From: Apostichopus japonicus
Lineage: Eukaryota; Echinodermata; Holothuroidea; Aspidochirotida; Stichopodidae
Length of the DNA stretch: 64,000 nucleotides
Direction of reading: 5' to 3'
Assembly: GCF_037975245.1 (NCBI RefSeq)
Contig: NC_092583.1
Location: 6,835,264 to 6,899,263 of the forward strand
A model generated the notes under the pieces. The model was given only the letters and a program-made list of their open reading frames with translations. It searched no databases and was not told the origin of the DNA. Both the position numbers and the translations under genes were made by a program. Positions 20,166 to 33,402 of this stretch are shown here, piece by piece; positions within the stretch are counted from its first letter, which is position 1; every line of letters begins with the position of its first letter.

Positions 20166-22369
20166 CTGGAAAAAGGAAATAGCAAAGCAGCAGTAGTCAT
20201 GAATCATTTGGAAAAATGAAATAAAGTTGTCACCACAAAGTGATGTGAGATTTGCTTCCACAATAGTCTGAAAAAAGGATTCCCAAAGTCTGAAGCAGAC
20301 TGTATAAAGCTGAACATTTGAACCAGAGTGTCATCATTGCAACCAGAATCAAATGCCCAGACTACAGAGATAATAAAACATGGGCTAAATCTTTGTTTGT
20401 TTTTAAGATCTAAAAATACAAGATATTTGAAACACAAATGCACTGAGCCAACTTATTTATAGGCCTAATTGTTTAAGTTGTTATTTTGCTTGCTCACTTA
20501 ACAAGTCTTATTTAGACCTAGGCTAGAGAAGAAACAGTTCTTTGTCACACTAAGTCAGTTTGTCTTTCAGTCGCTTTTTTAGTCTTACTAGTAGTAGTAC
20601 TAAAGTATATAATACCGGTGACTAGCCAACATAATTTGTTCAGCCTAATGTAACAGTAAGTTTGAAGGTCTAGCCTTGTTTTATTCAATATCACATAGCC
20701 TACCCATTTAGATTCACATGGGAAATTCAAGAAATCTTTACCAAATGAGTGTAGACCTAGGCTTCAAGTAAACTACTGTATTGAAACTCAGTCCCAGCAT
20801 TTGTTTGGAAATAAATTAGAAGATTATGTGCGACTGTTCAATCTAGCCCAATACACACATAACACATTGTTAATTGGTGTTTAGAATGCACAGTTTAGTG
20901 TTGAGAATGCACTGCAGTAGGATGGTGACTTCGAAGTTCGGCCACTTAAGACTTAAAACACCCCAAAACTAAATCTTCTGGTATAAATCATTTGAAAATA
21001 TACTTCATATGGTGGGAGAATTTTGTCATAGTACGATACACGGCCAAACTTTCTTTCCTGCAAACTGTTTTCACGTTGTTTTCCAAGAAGATTCTTTGTG
21101 ATTGTGGAACTGGTATTTCTTGCTAGAGTATTGCGAAGTTCGGCCGCGCAACCCACAGTGTGGCGATGGTGATAAATTGGGGGCGCAGTTGCTTTTTCAG
21201 TAATTATAACAGACTTCATAGATCTTCGTCATTTTATTGACAAATATGTAATTTCTTGCACACGGGTCATTTTGGAGAGAAAATAACTGTAGCTTCGTAC
21301 TTTTTGGTGAAATTTGACTCTTCCTGTAGATTTTCATGGTGAAATCGTGTATTTCTTAAGGGTGGCCGATCTTCGCAGTATGGCGAACTTCGCAATACTG
21401 ACTATACTCAATAGAAAACCTAGGCTACTCACTGTCATTGCACTTGTGTATTGCGAAACGCTAGCCTAACAACGGTCACAAGTGCCAGTGGCCTAACAAT
21501 TAACGTTAGTTTTACCTCCAAGTTTAAGGAACAACAGGTAGGCCGATGGTGGCGGTTAATACTTCCATTCTTCTATAGATCTTCTTGGGTGATTAACAGT
21601 TGAAAGTTGCTTAGAGTGATCGTATTAAACAATGCAAAGCAATGCTTACGCTGTGCAATGTAAGTTGCCGTTGCTCCTCGGTTTCGAAATTGAATATGGT
21701 GTTGAAGTCAAAGTTCAACCTCGTACAAAATGTGATTATCGAAAAAATTTAAAAAATTGTCTTTGGCCCCAATTTGAGGGTTTTATGTCACTAAAAATTA
21801 CAAATATCATTAAGTGATATCAAAAATTTAAAACAACAGTAAATAAGAAAGAATTAAATCATAATACAATTTAAACGTTAATTATTTTTATCTTGATCTT
21901 GACTTGGCAATATGTGTCTTACTTTCTTAGACTATGAATCACTGATCTAAATATAGATGCGAACTCGTCTCAATCTTTTGATGTATGTGTATGCTACGTA
22001 TTCATATACTATCTGGAAGAACTCTCTCATAAATTTAATATGTGAATTTTTCATTTTACCTTAATGTACCAAATAGGATAAACAATTCAGTGATCAGACA
22101 TATTTTATACCACATCTTTGCAGTGGCAAAGCCAGCGAGGGCGGGGAAGGGGGGGGGGGAGCAGGGGAAAGAGTACCTCCACAAACAAATTTGGGACGTG
22201 ATGTCCGACGGTGAAAAAAACGAAGGAAGCAAAAAAAAAATAATAATTGCATTATTTTGCATATAAGCACCCTTATGAGAAACACAAATTTTCAAGCCCC
22301 CTCCCCTCATAAACCTTCCCTGACAACGGTGATCTACCATTATGTGCCTTACAGTGGAGACAGAAATTT
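20166..22369. other. Element interior with recurring GCGAAGTTCG motif
   Basis: No confident exon. The word GCGAAGTTCG or a close variant occurs near 20929, 21132, 21371 and 21383 (the last two inverted) in a CpG-richer patch, which may be the old promoter region of the BEN-like gene. CAGTGGCAAAGCCAGCGAGG at 22121 resembles a hAT terminus, followed by a G-run. A reading frame at 20953-21219 (minus, 88 codons) has no recognised domain. Confidence 0.35.
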
Positions 22370-22787
22370 GAACCAACTGGTACCTGTTGAATGCAACTGG
22401 TGTAACAGGTACCTGTTAAACCAGTTGTTTTCAACAGGTACCTGTTAAACCAGTTATTTTCAACAGGTACCTGTTAAACCAGTTGTTTTCAACAGGTACC
22501 TGTTTAACCAGTTGTTTTCAACAGTTACCTGTTAAACCAGTTGTTTTCAACAAGTACCTGTTAAACCAGTTGTTTTCAACAGGTATTTTACCTGTTGAAA
22601 GCAACTGGTTTAACAGGTACCTGTTAAAACCAATTGGTACCTGTTACAGCTTACAGGTAATTTACCTGTTGCAACAGGCAATTAACTGGTATAAACTGGT
22701 TTTGGTCACAATACCTGTTAAAACCAGTTGTCGTTAACAGGTACCTGTTAGTCCCTGTTGGTTCCGGTTAAAACCAATTGAAATTGT
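22370..22787. repeat. Right AACAGGTACCTGTT array
   Basis: Between about 22419 and 22580 there are five to six near-identical 29-bp units carrying the palindrome AACAGGTACCTGTT and the word CCAGTTGTTTTC. The array then becomes less regular up to the right terminal repeat. Several short open frames here are by-products of the repeat. Confidence 0.85.
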
Positions 22788-22821
22788 AACAGGTATTAAC
22801 AGGAATTTTCTCCTGGGTACT

Positions 22822-24697
22822 GTGTGTGAGGTTATGAAGTGCCAGATATTGTCAAAATTTGCCCATTTTTTTCAGCGGCTCCTTCCATTTGACATTTTTT
22901 GCTAGCTTCGTTTGTGGGATTAAACTTTTCCTTTTTGCTTGAATGAGAGATCATGAAGTGATGAAACAATATAAGTTTTGGTAAATTTAAGTAGTTCTGT
23001 GAACAAATTGTTTATAGTTTTCGCACACGACAGCATTGTCTATTTCTGTATCACTTGGGTGTTTTGCCAGCCTTCTGTTGAGCTCAGTTAAAGTGATATG
23101 GTTAGTTTACCTTTCCTTTCGCGATATGTGCCTGTGTGCGATACGTTACTACTAACTGTTGACTAATATTGTTTCCAAAGTGGAGGTGACTACTTCTGTT
23201 AAGGAGTTCCGTATTAACATTTTCCTCTATTCATAACTGAACTCTGTAACTTAAATTGACTAAAGTAAAAAAAAAAAACAACCTGATTTCATGTGGTCAA
23301 GTCAATGGGCTGTTAGTGTGTGATTTCTGTTGCATACAGTTTACTCAATGGAAAAGGCCCATGGACTTACTGTGTAAAAGTAAAAAGATTGTTGAATCAA
23401 CGTTTTTGAAAAGGACGAATCAAGAAAGATCTCATCAAGATTTTTGTTTGTGGTTAGATGGTAGATACTTTGTAAATATAGACACATGTCTGCTAAAACT
23501 CTTTAATAATGTGGAGATTTTTTTTGTTAACCACCTGCAAATGAGTGCATAATTCATTAGTTTCCAGTTACACAATTTGTCTCTCTTTTTGCTCCATTTT
23601 GCTATGTGTACAGCATTACATACATCACAGTGTTGTATCTTTACCCTCACCTTTCTCCAGGAGAGGACCTAGTAGAAGAAATGACAGCTATATGAACTAT
23701 TTGAAAAAGGAAACAGCAAAAAAAAAAAAAAAAAAAGTGTTAAGCATCAGTAATTACATATATATTGGCTGGTACTTCATCAGATGAGTATAACCAGCAT
23801 TTATTTAATATTAAAATTATTCAATTCATACAGACTATAAGGAGTACAGATTGCTGTCATGTCTAGTCTTGGCTTTGACGGTTACTACAAAAAGTGTTTT
23901 TTGTGAAACAAACATTTTGGTTCAGGTTTGGTATAAACCAGTATAGTGTTAACAATTAGTTGTAAGACAAGAAAATGAATGTTTGCAAAAGGCTGCTTTA
24001 TAAGCAATAAGATTTGACCATGTCTATATTATAGCTCAGACTTTAGATTAAGGAAGATCAAACAGGGGTGTACATGCGAGGTTGGGAGATAGTGGGGGTG
24101 GGGTGCGGGATCCCGGTAGTCAACTGAATCCCGGTATCCCAATCCCTGTATTGACTAGTGTCAATCACAGTGCAATGTGTAAATACTACCGGTAGTGGGA
24201 AAGCAACTGGTTATTACATTTCGTTTCGTTTATTCCAGTATAAATTGCATAAAATACAGTTCATAAATAGGAAAATGGTTAGTATAATAAATAAAATGTT
24301 ATGTGCATTCATAAAATGTATAAAAGTTAAGAATCAGTAACCCAATTAGGGAATAAAATTTGTTGAAACTATACAAATTACATAAAATCAAGTCATTTAA
24401 AGTGTCATGTTGAATAAAACTAGATGCTCTGTATACAAACGTTCGTTTCGGTATCATTCCCGGGAATCCCGGACATAATAAAAATAACTACTATTTGAAA
24501 TAAAGAAAAGAAAACACGTTATTTTTGGTGTCTGTGTTTTTATTTTGAATAACATACTGATCAATTTACATACTGGCCTAGACTTATAATTTACTAATCA
24601 ACATTTCACGTAGTAATTTGGACCTAGGCTATACCAAATATCTAACGTTACTTGGGCTAAGCATGATGTGGGACCTTAAAGTTATTCTGTAGTTTTT
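22822..24697. other. No gene seen; poly-A run inside
   Basis: Contains a run of about 18 A near 23719-23736. An area with repeated CCCGG words (about 24106-24475) could be a transposon relic, but I could not define ends. Confidence 0.35.
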
Positions 24698-25345
24698 AGC
24701 TCATACCAGCATGCTGGTGTGAGCTATTGTTACAGTGTGGCGTCTATCACTCTATCACTCTATCCGTCAACAATTGGTAAAACCGCTCCCACTCGCACAG
24801 TGTTTGATGGAATTTCATGAAACTTGGACACAAGAACCATTGGGTATAGGGCCATCAGAGATGGTCCAAAATTTGGGGTCAAAGGTCACCTGTGGGCCGT
24901 AATGGGCCATTTTGTGGAAATACACAAAATGCTTCTTCTCCTACAGATTCCATGGTACAATGTTGAGGGTTTGTCACGATAGTACTATGGTAGTTTTACC
25001 TTCAGGGTGTTCATGAATTTGAGATCAAAGATCAACTAGGGGTCTTTTGTGGCCCGGGCCGCGGCCCTATATTTTCAAATTGCTCCTGTTCGTACAGTGA
25101 ATGGCCAATTATAATGAAACTTGGTCACAATGTTCCTCGGGATGAGAGTTACGAGGGGTGTTCGGAAAATTGAGGTCAAATGTCATTTAGGGGGTTATCG
25201 GGGGTCATTCTTTGTAATATTTTCAAATATCTCAATCTCCTCAAGATTTTGATGGATCATATTCAAAGTTGAACTGATGATTGTTGGATTGTGTATGAAT
25301 AAGGTGATGCCTAAAAATTTTTGGTCAAAAGTTAATTAATTACAA
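24698..25345. repeat. Phased ~148-bp repeat headed by a 28-bp palindrome
   Basis: Starts with a near-perfect palindrome at 24698-24725 (AGCTCATACCAGC followed by its complement, one mismatch). The word GGTCAAA or GATCAAA recurs at 24877, 25023, 25174 and 25323, spacings of 146, 151 and 149 bp. AAACTTGG and GCTCC[CT] blocks recur alongside, for example near 24782 and 25081. It looks like a dispersed repeat built from about four degenerate monomers. I recall similar sequences as common in marine invertebrate genomes, which is memory rather than a search. Confidence 0.65.
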
Positions 25346-25725
25346 TTAATCCCCATTTGTTAAAAAAATCTGAACCTTCACTTTTTGCCAAAGCTCCTTT
25401 AATTTGTCTCCCAGTCACTGCAGTGTTGGTTACATTTGTGGTTAAGCTCTGCAGAGGCTGTTAGTGGAATTAAAGCAGGACTGGGAGTTGTTATTAACTG
25501 TTGAACTGAAAGCATGAGAGCCCTATAGCCAATCAGTACTTGCCGATTCTTAGAAGTCTTTGAGCCTGATGTATGTAGGCAGCTTGTGAAGTTATGTCTT
25601 GTAGGGAGTGCTTGTGAAGTTATATCTGCTAAGGTAGAGGGGAGAAAGTTTAATAGGGTAGGTCAGTGGTATTGTTTGAGAGAGTGGGTAAAATAGGATT
25701 TAAAGGGGAAAATAGGAATTATAGC

Positions 25726-25765
25726 CAGTGGTGTGGCCAGGATTCTGCTAACGGAGGGGGGGGGG
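25726..25765 (+). mobile_element. hAT-like terminus fragment
   Basis: CAGTGGTGTGGCCAGGATTC followed by a G-run. CAGTGG plus CCAGGATT is typical of hAT-type ends. No matching opposite end or target duplication found. Confidence 0.3.
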
Positions 25766-28198
25766 GTATCCCTCATGGGCCAAAAATTGGTTTTGTGGGC
25801 CCTACATTTTTCAGCTCGAAAAGGTATGAGCTTCAGCACCATTGGTGCTCTAGTTGTTACTTATTCTTCCTTCATACGATGATTGTTATGGTTCCCCATG
25901 TATATAATCTGACCACATGTATTTCACCTCATTTTGATAAAATAATTATAGCAATTTAATAAATTTTGAGCCAAAACCACAGGGAGTATATCCAGCTTAA
26001 ATCCATCTTCACTGGGACTGTATATATAGCCTATAGGGTAGAGTACTGGTACACACAGTGCAGAACGGTACTTGAGATTTGATGCTGTAATGGAATGGAT
26101 TTGTTTATTATTGGGGAGGGTTCCATGATGTCATTTATAGTTATTTTTGCTAACCATTCTGTTTGTGTACTGATTTCAGGTTTTATTCACTTGCGAACAT
26201 GTTAATCTAATATTGTGTGGAGTATGAATGAAAGATGGCGTGGGGTGCTTATTTCTAAGGTTTGTGCTTTTCTTTTTGAAAGTGTATGTTAAAAAATAAA
26301 GGCCCAAGTATAGTGTGTTATTTTGGATCTGTCTTGATTGATAACCATGTGTGTAAGAGTATGTAATTGGCCTAGGCTATGCCATTGAATGAATGACATT
26401 TACTGTGTAGTAATTAAGTGCTTTGAACCATAGATGAAATGTTGAGTAGTCCCGGTAGTAGTTACGATACCAGGATTCATGTTGCAACACTACCGGTTGT
26501 GTGAAATCTGCACTACCACACAACGCTAGTGTTGAGGTTGGAGGGGCATTGGGGAGTGTGATGCCCCAGCAAAATCAAAAGTTGGTTCCAAATGGATGCC
26601 AAGTCTGTCCCAATCTACGAGTCATGTTAAACGTGGTCTTACACCATTGAAAGTAAGAAAGGGAAGCAAAGCCAAACAAAATCATCATCTCTGTTTCTAC
26701 CTTCCGTCTACATCTCCTGGATTTAGATAATATTAGGCTAAAATGCTACAGCTGTTACATGCAATCCCTTCCCAATACTTAGAGAAGGGGTGGAAATTGA
26801 AGGGGCAGGGAACACAGATAAAGGGATAAAACAGCCTTTCCATTAGAAAATGAAGTGAGCTCTGTAGAAGGGTTCCCAGAGAGGGTGAGAGAGGGGTTCC
26901 CAGAGAGGATGAGAGAGGGGTGCCCAGAAGGGGGTGAGAGGGGGGAGAATAGGAGGAAGAAAATGAGGTAGGGAAAAAAATGTGAGTGTAAGATGAGTAA
27001 AATGGATATGTTGGCTGTTGAGGGCATAGATATGTTTTCATCATGATATAAGGGCCAAGGGTCCTTCACAAATTCCTACTGGCATTGAGGAATTGCCTTC
27101 TATCAGTAATTCTTTGTTATATCTATACCTAACGTTGTTAGATCACAAAGTGAGTTTATACATTATACACACTATACACAAGTACACAGGCTATCTAATG
27201 TACGTAGCATTATTGTCAATAACTTGTCTTCTATGGCCTGTTCTACAAGCTGGGTTTCCTAGGTTTTCAAAAATTTCCATATATGTATTGTACTGTATTG
27301 CAGAGAATTTTCATTTTGATAGAACTTGTGTGCCCTCCCCCTCCCTGACATCACAAGAACAATTGCATAATAAGTTCAAAGGTCTACTTGAGACCCTCTC
27401 TGAATAAAAGTTTAAAGAGTGCATGGCCTATTTCTTGTCCAGTAAGTATTTGTAATGAAATTATGAACAGTCACTACTGCACGTCGCTTTAACTTTAAGC
27501 TGGCTAGTTTTCAAACTATTGCTCAAAGACAAAATTCCTACACGATTTGATTTATATTCAACTTCAGTTTGCATTTATGTAACTATGTAAGTGACAGAAG
27601 TTTGGGGTTTTTGCTATTGTAAATTATACATTTGAACTTTAATGTTTGTATGCAAAAGCCAACATTTTGTCTCTTGATTCTTGTATACTGCCCTCCATGT
27701 GGAAAGTTTTTGTTTTCACTGAGAAACCCAAATTCTTTGACAAGATGAATTGTGTTGCATCAAAAGGGAATTACCCATGTACACACAAATCAAACTAATT
27801 AGCCATTGGTGATAAAGGCAGATAATATGAGAACTTGAGAAGAATTTCATACACATTAATCTGATTTAACAAAACTGTCTTGAAGAGTAAGCTAAAACTA
27901 ATGTGAGATATTTGGTGTCAAAACCACAGAATCTGTAATTATTTTTTTCCCCAGAAATAAAGTTTTACATGAGTGTTCTGACATAATCAGATAAAAGCTG
28001 GTGAAATTAGTATGGCTTTACATGTTTGAGCACAATAATTTATATGGTACATAACTTTGTAGTAGTCTTTGTTGGTTACAATGTAGTCATAGTAACACAG
28101 ACTAATATATATATATAGTAAAGTTCTGTTCATATTACATGTACAAAAATTTATACCTTGTAGAAACTTCAAAAACTACAAAATAAGATATACATCTA
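25766..28198. other. No gene seen
   Basis: Non-coding apart from the short tandem repeat listed at 26870-26945. The ~100-codon minus-strand frames at 26733-27069 are read through that repeat and its C/T-rich complement. Confidence 0.35.
26870..26945. repeat. Three tandem 24-25-bp G/A-rich units
   Basis: The unit is approximately GGGTTCCCAGAGAGGGTGAG; the third unit has TGCCCAGAAGGGGG. Confidence 0.7.
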
Positions 28199-28475
28199 AT
28201 GTGACTATATCATTGTATATATGTGACTATATCATTGTATATATGTGACTTAATCATTGTATATCTGTATGACTACATCATTCTACTTATGTGACTATAT
28301 CATTGTATGTGTGACTATATCATTGTATATGTGTGACTATATCATTATATGTGTGACTATATCATTTTATGTGTGTGTCACTATATCATTGTATATGTGT
28401 GTCACTATATCATTGTATATATGTGTGACTATATCATGGTACATATGTGTGACTATATCATTGTATATATGGGTA
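28199..28475. repeat. ~22-bp minisatellite, about 12 copies
   Basis: The unit is ATGTGTGACTATATCATTGT with length variation from TG and TA slippage. The 88-codon frame that crosses it is an artefact. Confidence 0.85.
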
Positions 28476-28814
28476 ATGCCTACCAATCATTATATATGTG
28501 TATCTGAGCTGCTAGCTGTCTAATATGACAGTTCATAATGTTGGAACTGTGGGGGTGAGAATGATGGATGACCAATTAGTGTCAGATTAATACTAACTGA
28601 CAGAAATATTGATCAATGCTGATAACATTCCTCATGGCTACAGACATTACTGTGGTCACTAAGTGAATGAGAAAGTTCTTGTAAGTAAATGTAAAATGCA
28701 TAGAGACAAGGTTCAAGGTCCTTGATATTTTATGGCTTACCTGCCCTCATTTGATGCAGTATTAGGTATTGATTTTGACTGCAGTTAAATAAATTTCAGT
28801 ATAACAGTCACTAT
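28476..28814. other. No gene seen
   Basis: Non-coding, nothing recognisable. Confidence 0.35.
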
Positions 28815-29057
28815 CTTTTGAAAATCCACCCTTTAGTAAGACATTTTTGCAACTGCCCACTTCTTCACCGTTCAAGGTTATTAGACTGGGACATTTAATA
28901 GCGTGTGTGTTATGTAATCATTTCGCCAAGCCTAGCAAACGAAATGAGCGTCACTATCACAGCTCAAATTTTCCGGGATCTACTGCGAGAGGCTATTGAA
29001 ATGCCTGAAGCAGGTAAACTGTTGTGGCAGTGGTATAAAAGGGCGCATTTTCAAATG
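28815..29057 (+). mobile_element. Small dispersed element, copy A (243 bp)
   Basis: Aligns along its length, inverted, with 61057-61319. Shared blocks include TTAGTAAGAC, CCACTTCTTCACC, GTGTGTTATG, TTCGCCAAGCCTAGCAAA, CACAGCTCAAATT and GGCAGTGGTAT. The ends (CTTTTGAAAAT and, inverted, CATTTGAAAAT) form short inverted repeats. It is non-coding and MITE-like. I see no clean target duplication for this copy. Confidence 0.65.
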
Positions 29058-32000
29058 TTGCCAGTGTGGGTACTTTTTTAATGGGAAATTATTAGATTTG
29101 AATGTTCTGAAATGTATCAATGGTTTTCTTAAGTAATCAACTGGTTTCTAGGTTTGAATTTTTTTTATATTTTTGGTGGTTGGGATAACTTTCAAATTGA
29201 ATGTTCTCTTAAACTTGTAGTTCATGTGAGTAAATGCTTTTGTTTAGTGTTGTGTCACATTTGTCTGATTATTTGCTCTGAATATGAAAAAAACCCATCT
29301 CAACATTGTCCTTTTAACTTTGCAAATTCTGACATTCTTCAGAAGGGGGTTGATGGAAAGACAATAGACCCCTACTCAGGGTCAGGATGAAATAGCAATA
29401 AAAAGTTTGGGAAGTCTTGTGACAGGTAAAATAATACTTTGGAGTTATTGACAGTTTTGGAAAGTTAGTATCTGGGAAGACTAACAAACTTACCATACCA
29501 CGAACAGGATGACTTTAATCATTGGCGTCAGTTGGACAACCTCTGTCTTTTGTAGTAACTTAATTGTTGGGCTGACGAGGCCAACTATTATGACACCATA
29601 TGTATGGTATGTGGACGTACAACAAAACACAATATTGACCTGTGATCAAGAGTTCATTAGTAAATCAATTAATAAACAATAAACCAAGTATGCTTTCTTG
29701 GGTGATATCTCAGCTAGGTATTAAGACCAAAATGTACATTAAGTAGTAAAATATACAATGAGCTAGGCCAAGCTATCCTTATTGCATGTCCAGCTTTTGT
29801 ATTTAATAAAGTATACTTGTCCCATGTGATATTTGGTGAAAGCTTGTGCTTCCATAGAAGCATAGCTGCTCTGTTTTGACAATGTTTTAATTGTTTGTAT
29901 AATTTAATAATATGACGATAGTTTTAATTAAGTTGAGTTGAATAATCCAACACACACTGTAGTGACTTTGGCATTGTGATGGTTGGAACATTTCATACTT
30001 TTTACCAATCAACCTGTAAACTCTGAATTTAGTTTTACAAATATAGTCCTCTTTGCAGTATGTTGACCCTAGCGACTATTCAAGTAGCCTCAAACATGGC
30101 CTTGATACATGGTGGGAACCTAACACCACAATTGTGCAATGAGTCAAATTTGCCACACCACTGGAATAAAAGAAGACTGGTAAATTGTATTAACTTTGAC
30201 ACTCTGACTGAAACTGAGAACCTTGAAAGAATTTGATTTCTTGCCCATTAATATTTTCATTCTGAGGTAAGTGTGGATTTTATAGTTCCTGTGGGAGATG
30301 TTGAAACCAGCTGTGGAATACTGTAGGCATAGTACACCAATGGTACTGCATAGTACAGAAGACTTCATCACATTTGAGAACATGAGGAGGGATCTGATAT
30401 AGCAAGGGTGATCAGCTTTGTATTGTGAACAGCTGCCAATTGTCAAGATTGTAGTGTAAATGTTTCTACAGGGAATCACATGACCTGAGATCTTTGGTTG
30501 CTTGCCCTCCTCCCCCCCCCCCCCCCCAAGACTGAAAAGAGTGCCCTGTCCATGGCAATATGTGTAGCTAATTCATTTGTTAATAATCCCCATTACTCAA
30601 TGCTCTTTAGTTCGATGTTGATCCACCACTCTTTCCCAAATGTAGATATGTCCAGGGGTCAGATTGATCTCCCCCCCCCAATGTAAACAAGGCCAAGTGC
30701 AGATCCCTTCCATTGCTTACTGTAAGTTTAAAGGTGTTTTTAGTATTTTTGGTGTGTGTGTGGGGGTGTGTGTGTGTGTGTGGGGGGGGGGGTGGGATCC
30801 CCTTGTAAAGTCATTTTATAGCAAGGTACAGACGTAACATTTCTATCTGTATCTTCATCTTAGTCGTTTTGATTCAAGAATGTGGTTGATGATAAAGGCA
30901 ACAAATGCTTTGTTTTCTTACAGCAGAAGTTATTAGGGCTTTATTCCTAATTTTCCATCGGTATCTTTCATTATGAATGCTGTCCGTTTTAAGAAACGTT
31001 TCGAATGTTTGGCAGTGCTTCTAAAATTAACAACTCGTTTTCTTTCGTTGAAATCGAACCCATAGGTAGGAAATATGTTGTTGTTGTAAACTGCCATCAT
31101 TCCTGTATATGCATTAGCGCGACTCCTGAACCTGAAGCAAACTTCAATGCTTGTATTTGAGACATTGTTAAAGATGATTTACAGTACATTCTTAAATTAT
31201 CAAAATTATAGGTACTTAGGTACATAGAAAAATTCACCCAATTAAGATAAAGCTGAGCAGGAAAACCAAACAACTTGATCAGGCCACTCTCAATCCCAGC
31301 CCCCTTACATTTATGTAGACTCTGATCATAACGTGTTACATAGACTGAGGGTATCACAAGTTCCTTCAAAAGAGTAGTGAAAATATACATGATCTTGGTT
31401 AACTATGTACATGTACTGTGTAGAGAATATAATACACATGATCTAAGCCAATCGAGACTGAGCATATTGTGGGTATTATATTTAGAAATGTGCCTTTTAG
31501 TACAGGAAAATAATTTGTGTAGGTGGCTCATTCTGGGATCATTTGTAAAGGCTTTTAAAAACTTGAATAGTCTGCTACTTCTCTAATCAAGTGTTACTTT
31601 GTTTATTTGAAATTATCAGGCTTCAAAATGTATGTGTCCTATAAGCAAGGATCATTTATTTATATTTTGTAGGCTCAGTTTTTTTAATATTATTTGCTCT
31701 TAAACTATAAAAAGTAGAATTACACTTTCTAAGACAGACTTGCTACTGATGAGTTTTTCATCTGCAGTTAAAGCAACATAGTTATGATTGGTGTGACATT
31801 TTGCAGTAACTCATAGTGATACATTGCATTATCAGATTCCATATTTCAAAAGATACAATGAATCAAATATCGCCTTTCTTTGACAACTATGTTTTGCATA
31901 CCTTTCATAATCAGCTTTTATTTTAATTTTATTTTGTTGATTAGTATAAACGGTGATGGCCCGGCACGATAGACATGTCCTCCTGAAGTGTTGTAGACGA

Positions 32001-33394
32001 TTAATGCACGTAGGAGATAAAAAGTGAAACCACCATCAAAACTTAGGATTTGTAATGACTAGTTAAGATATTCTTAATAGAAATGATTTCTATTTTTGAA
32101 ATTTGTTCATGTTAAGATTAGAATATGCTGTACCAAATAAGGTTTTGACCTTCCCATATCAATTTGAGTTCTTTTTGCAACTTGACTCAATTTGGATTTT
32201 ATTGCAATATTTAACCTTATCTTATTTAGGAAATCTCTTGTTAATGGTCATGCAACCACACCACAAGATTAAAGTCTGACTCCAGTGGTATATCGTGAAT
32301 AGATGTGATTACCATAAAGCTATCCTATTTGCTATTATAGCTAGTAATCTCATTGTTTAATTATCTCCACTTATCCAATCCCTTCCAAAGACATGGTGAC
32401 TTAACATAATAGTAGGTTGTATCTAGCCAGTCTCAGTGAAGTAAAATCAATATCATGTATTAAGGAAACAGGATAGTCCTCTATTGTGTGAGACACCTGC
32501 CTAATCAAACAGTTGAATCCATTAGTTGAAAAATTACCTCACCCTTCATGGTAGGGGAGTACAAAAGGCCAACAACTAGGAGTGATAAATTCATTATCAT
32601 AACAATAGGTCATTGTTAGCTAACAATTGGCCACATGCCTGAAGTGAAGTAACTTGTGGAATGGAAGTGGCCGGTTTGTTTACAAACCTGCAAATAAAGG
32701 AGTCCTTCTGAGCAGTGGCAAAGTAGTTCTGTCGTTAGTGTACTCCAAGTCAAAATTTGCTGAATTTACTGCTTCGCTTTTCGCTCAAGGTGGTAGTCCT
32801 TGGCATAGTAGAGCTCTTTGCCTTGTTAAATTTATACATTGCCTCAATGAAATAGAGGAATAATTAATTCTTCATCGGAAAGTTCTGTATTTTGTGTTTC
32901 AATGGAGCAATTAATTTTCATTTTGTGATTGGATCATTCCTCTATATTGTGTTATAAGTTTGCAATTTACTTTGTTTTCGGATATAAGAACAAGTGTGAC
33001 AGTGAAAATAAATCTTGAACGAGGATTCAGATGAGACTAAGATCATCTCAGATTGTTTGTTCATATCTTAGAAACATGTTTTTTGTGGTAGGTCTTTGCA
33101 AGCTATATTTTAATCCCCTTAATTTAATTTCATTCACTTATATCTTTTCAATTAGGACCTTATGTTCATTATATTTCAAGCAAAATACAGAAATTGAATG
33201 GATCAATGGCAGGAATTTGAAAATTGAATGTATGAAAAGATCAATGGCAGGAATCTTTGCTATCACAATATAATAATGTGAGGGGTGGGGTGGGCAGGGA
33301 TTGTGGGGGTTGTTGGAAGGGGTAGGGAATGTCAAGGGAGAACCATATTCTCATAGTACATTGCTACTTTACAGAGCCTGGGCACAAAACCCCC
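29058..33394. other. No gene seen; C-run and GT tract inside
   Basis: Poly-C near 30511-30528, GT/G-rich tract at about 30750-30793. The short frame at 32654-32863 has acceptable composition but no splice context or known domain. Confidence 0.35.
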
Positions 33395-33402
33395 CTCCAG
33401 CC

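Larger units (their letters stand above)
16954..22817. mobile_element. Unclassified 5.9-kb element with inverted minisatellite ends
   Basis: The terminal 30 bases at 16954-16983 and the reverse complement of 22788-22817 agree at 28 of 30 positions; both start CCCAGG and reach TTAATACCTGTT. TACT lies immediately outside each end (16950-16953 and 22818-22821), consistent with a 4-bp target duplication. Behind each terminus comes a long array of AACAGGT/AACTGGT words in mutually inverted orientation. Between them is about 4.7 kb that includes a decayed BEN-like gene on the minus strand. No transposase is recognisable. Four-base duplications are known for superfamilies such as Sola and Ginger, but the termini alone do not decide. 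Alternative: two related MITEs that landed in opposite orientation around a host pseudogene. Confidence 0.65.

Noticed and set aside
22121-22160. CAGTGGCAAAGCCAGCGAGG as a new hAT insertion
   Set aside because: No opposite end or target duplication found; kept only as a note inside the composite element.
22257-22737. Two short plus-strand frames rich in NQLFSTGTC
   Set aside because: They are translations of the AACAGGTACCTGTT array.
28199-28523. CRISPR-like regular repeats and an 88-codon hydrophobic frame
   Set aside because: Units are contiguous with no unique spacers, and the sequence context is eukaryotic. This is a minisatellite.
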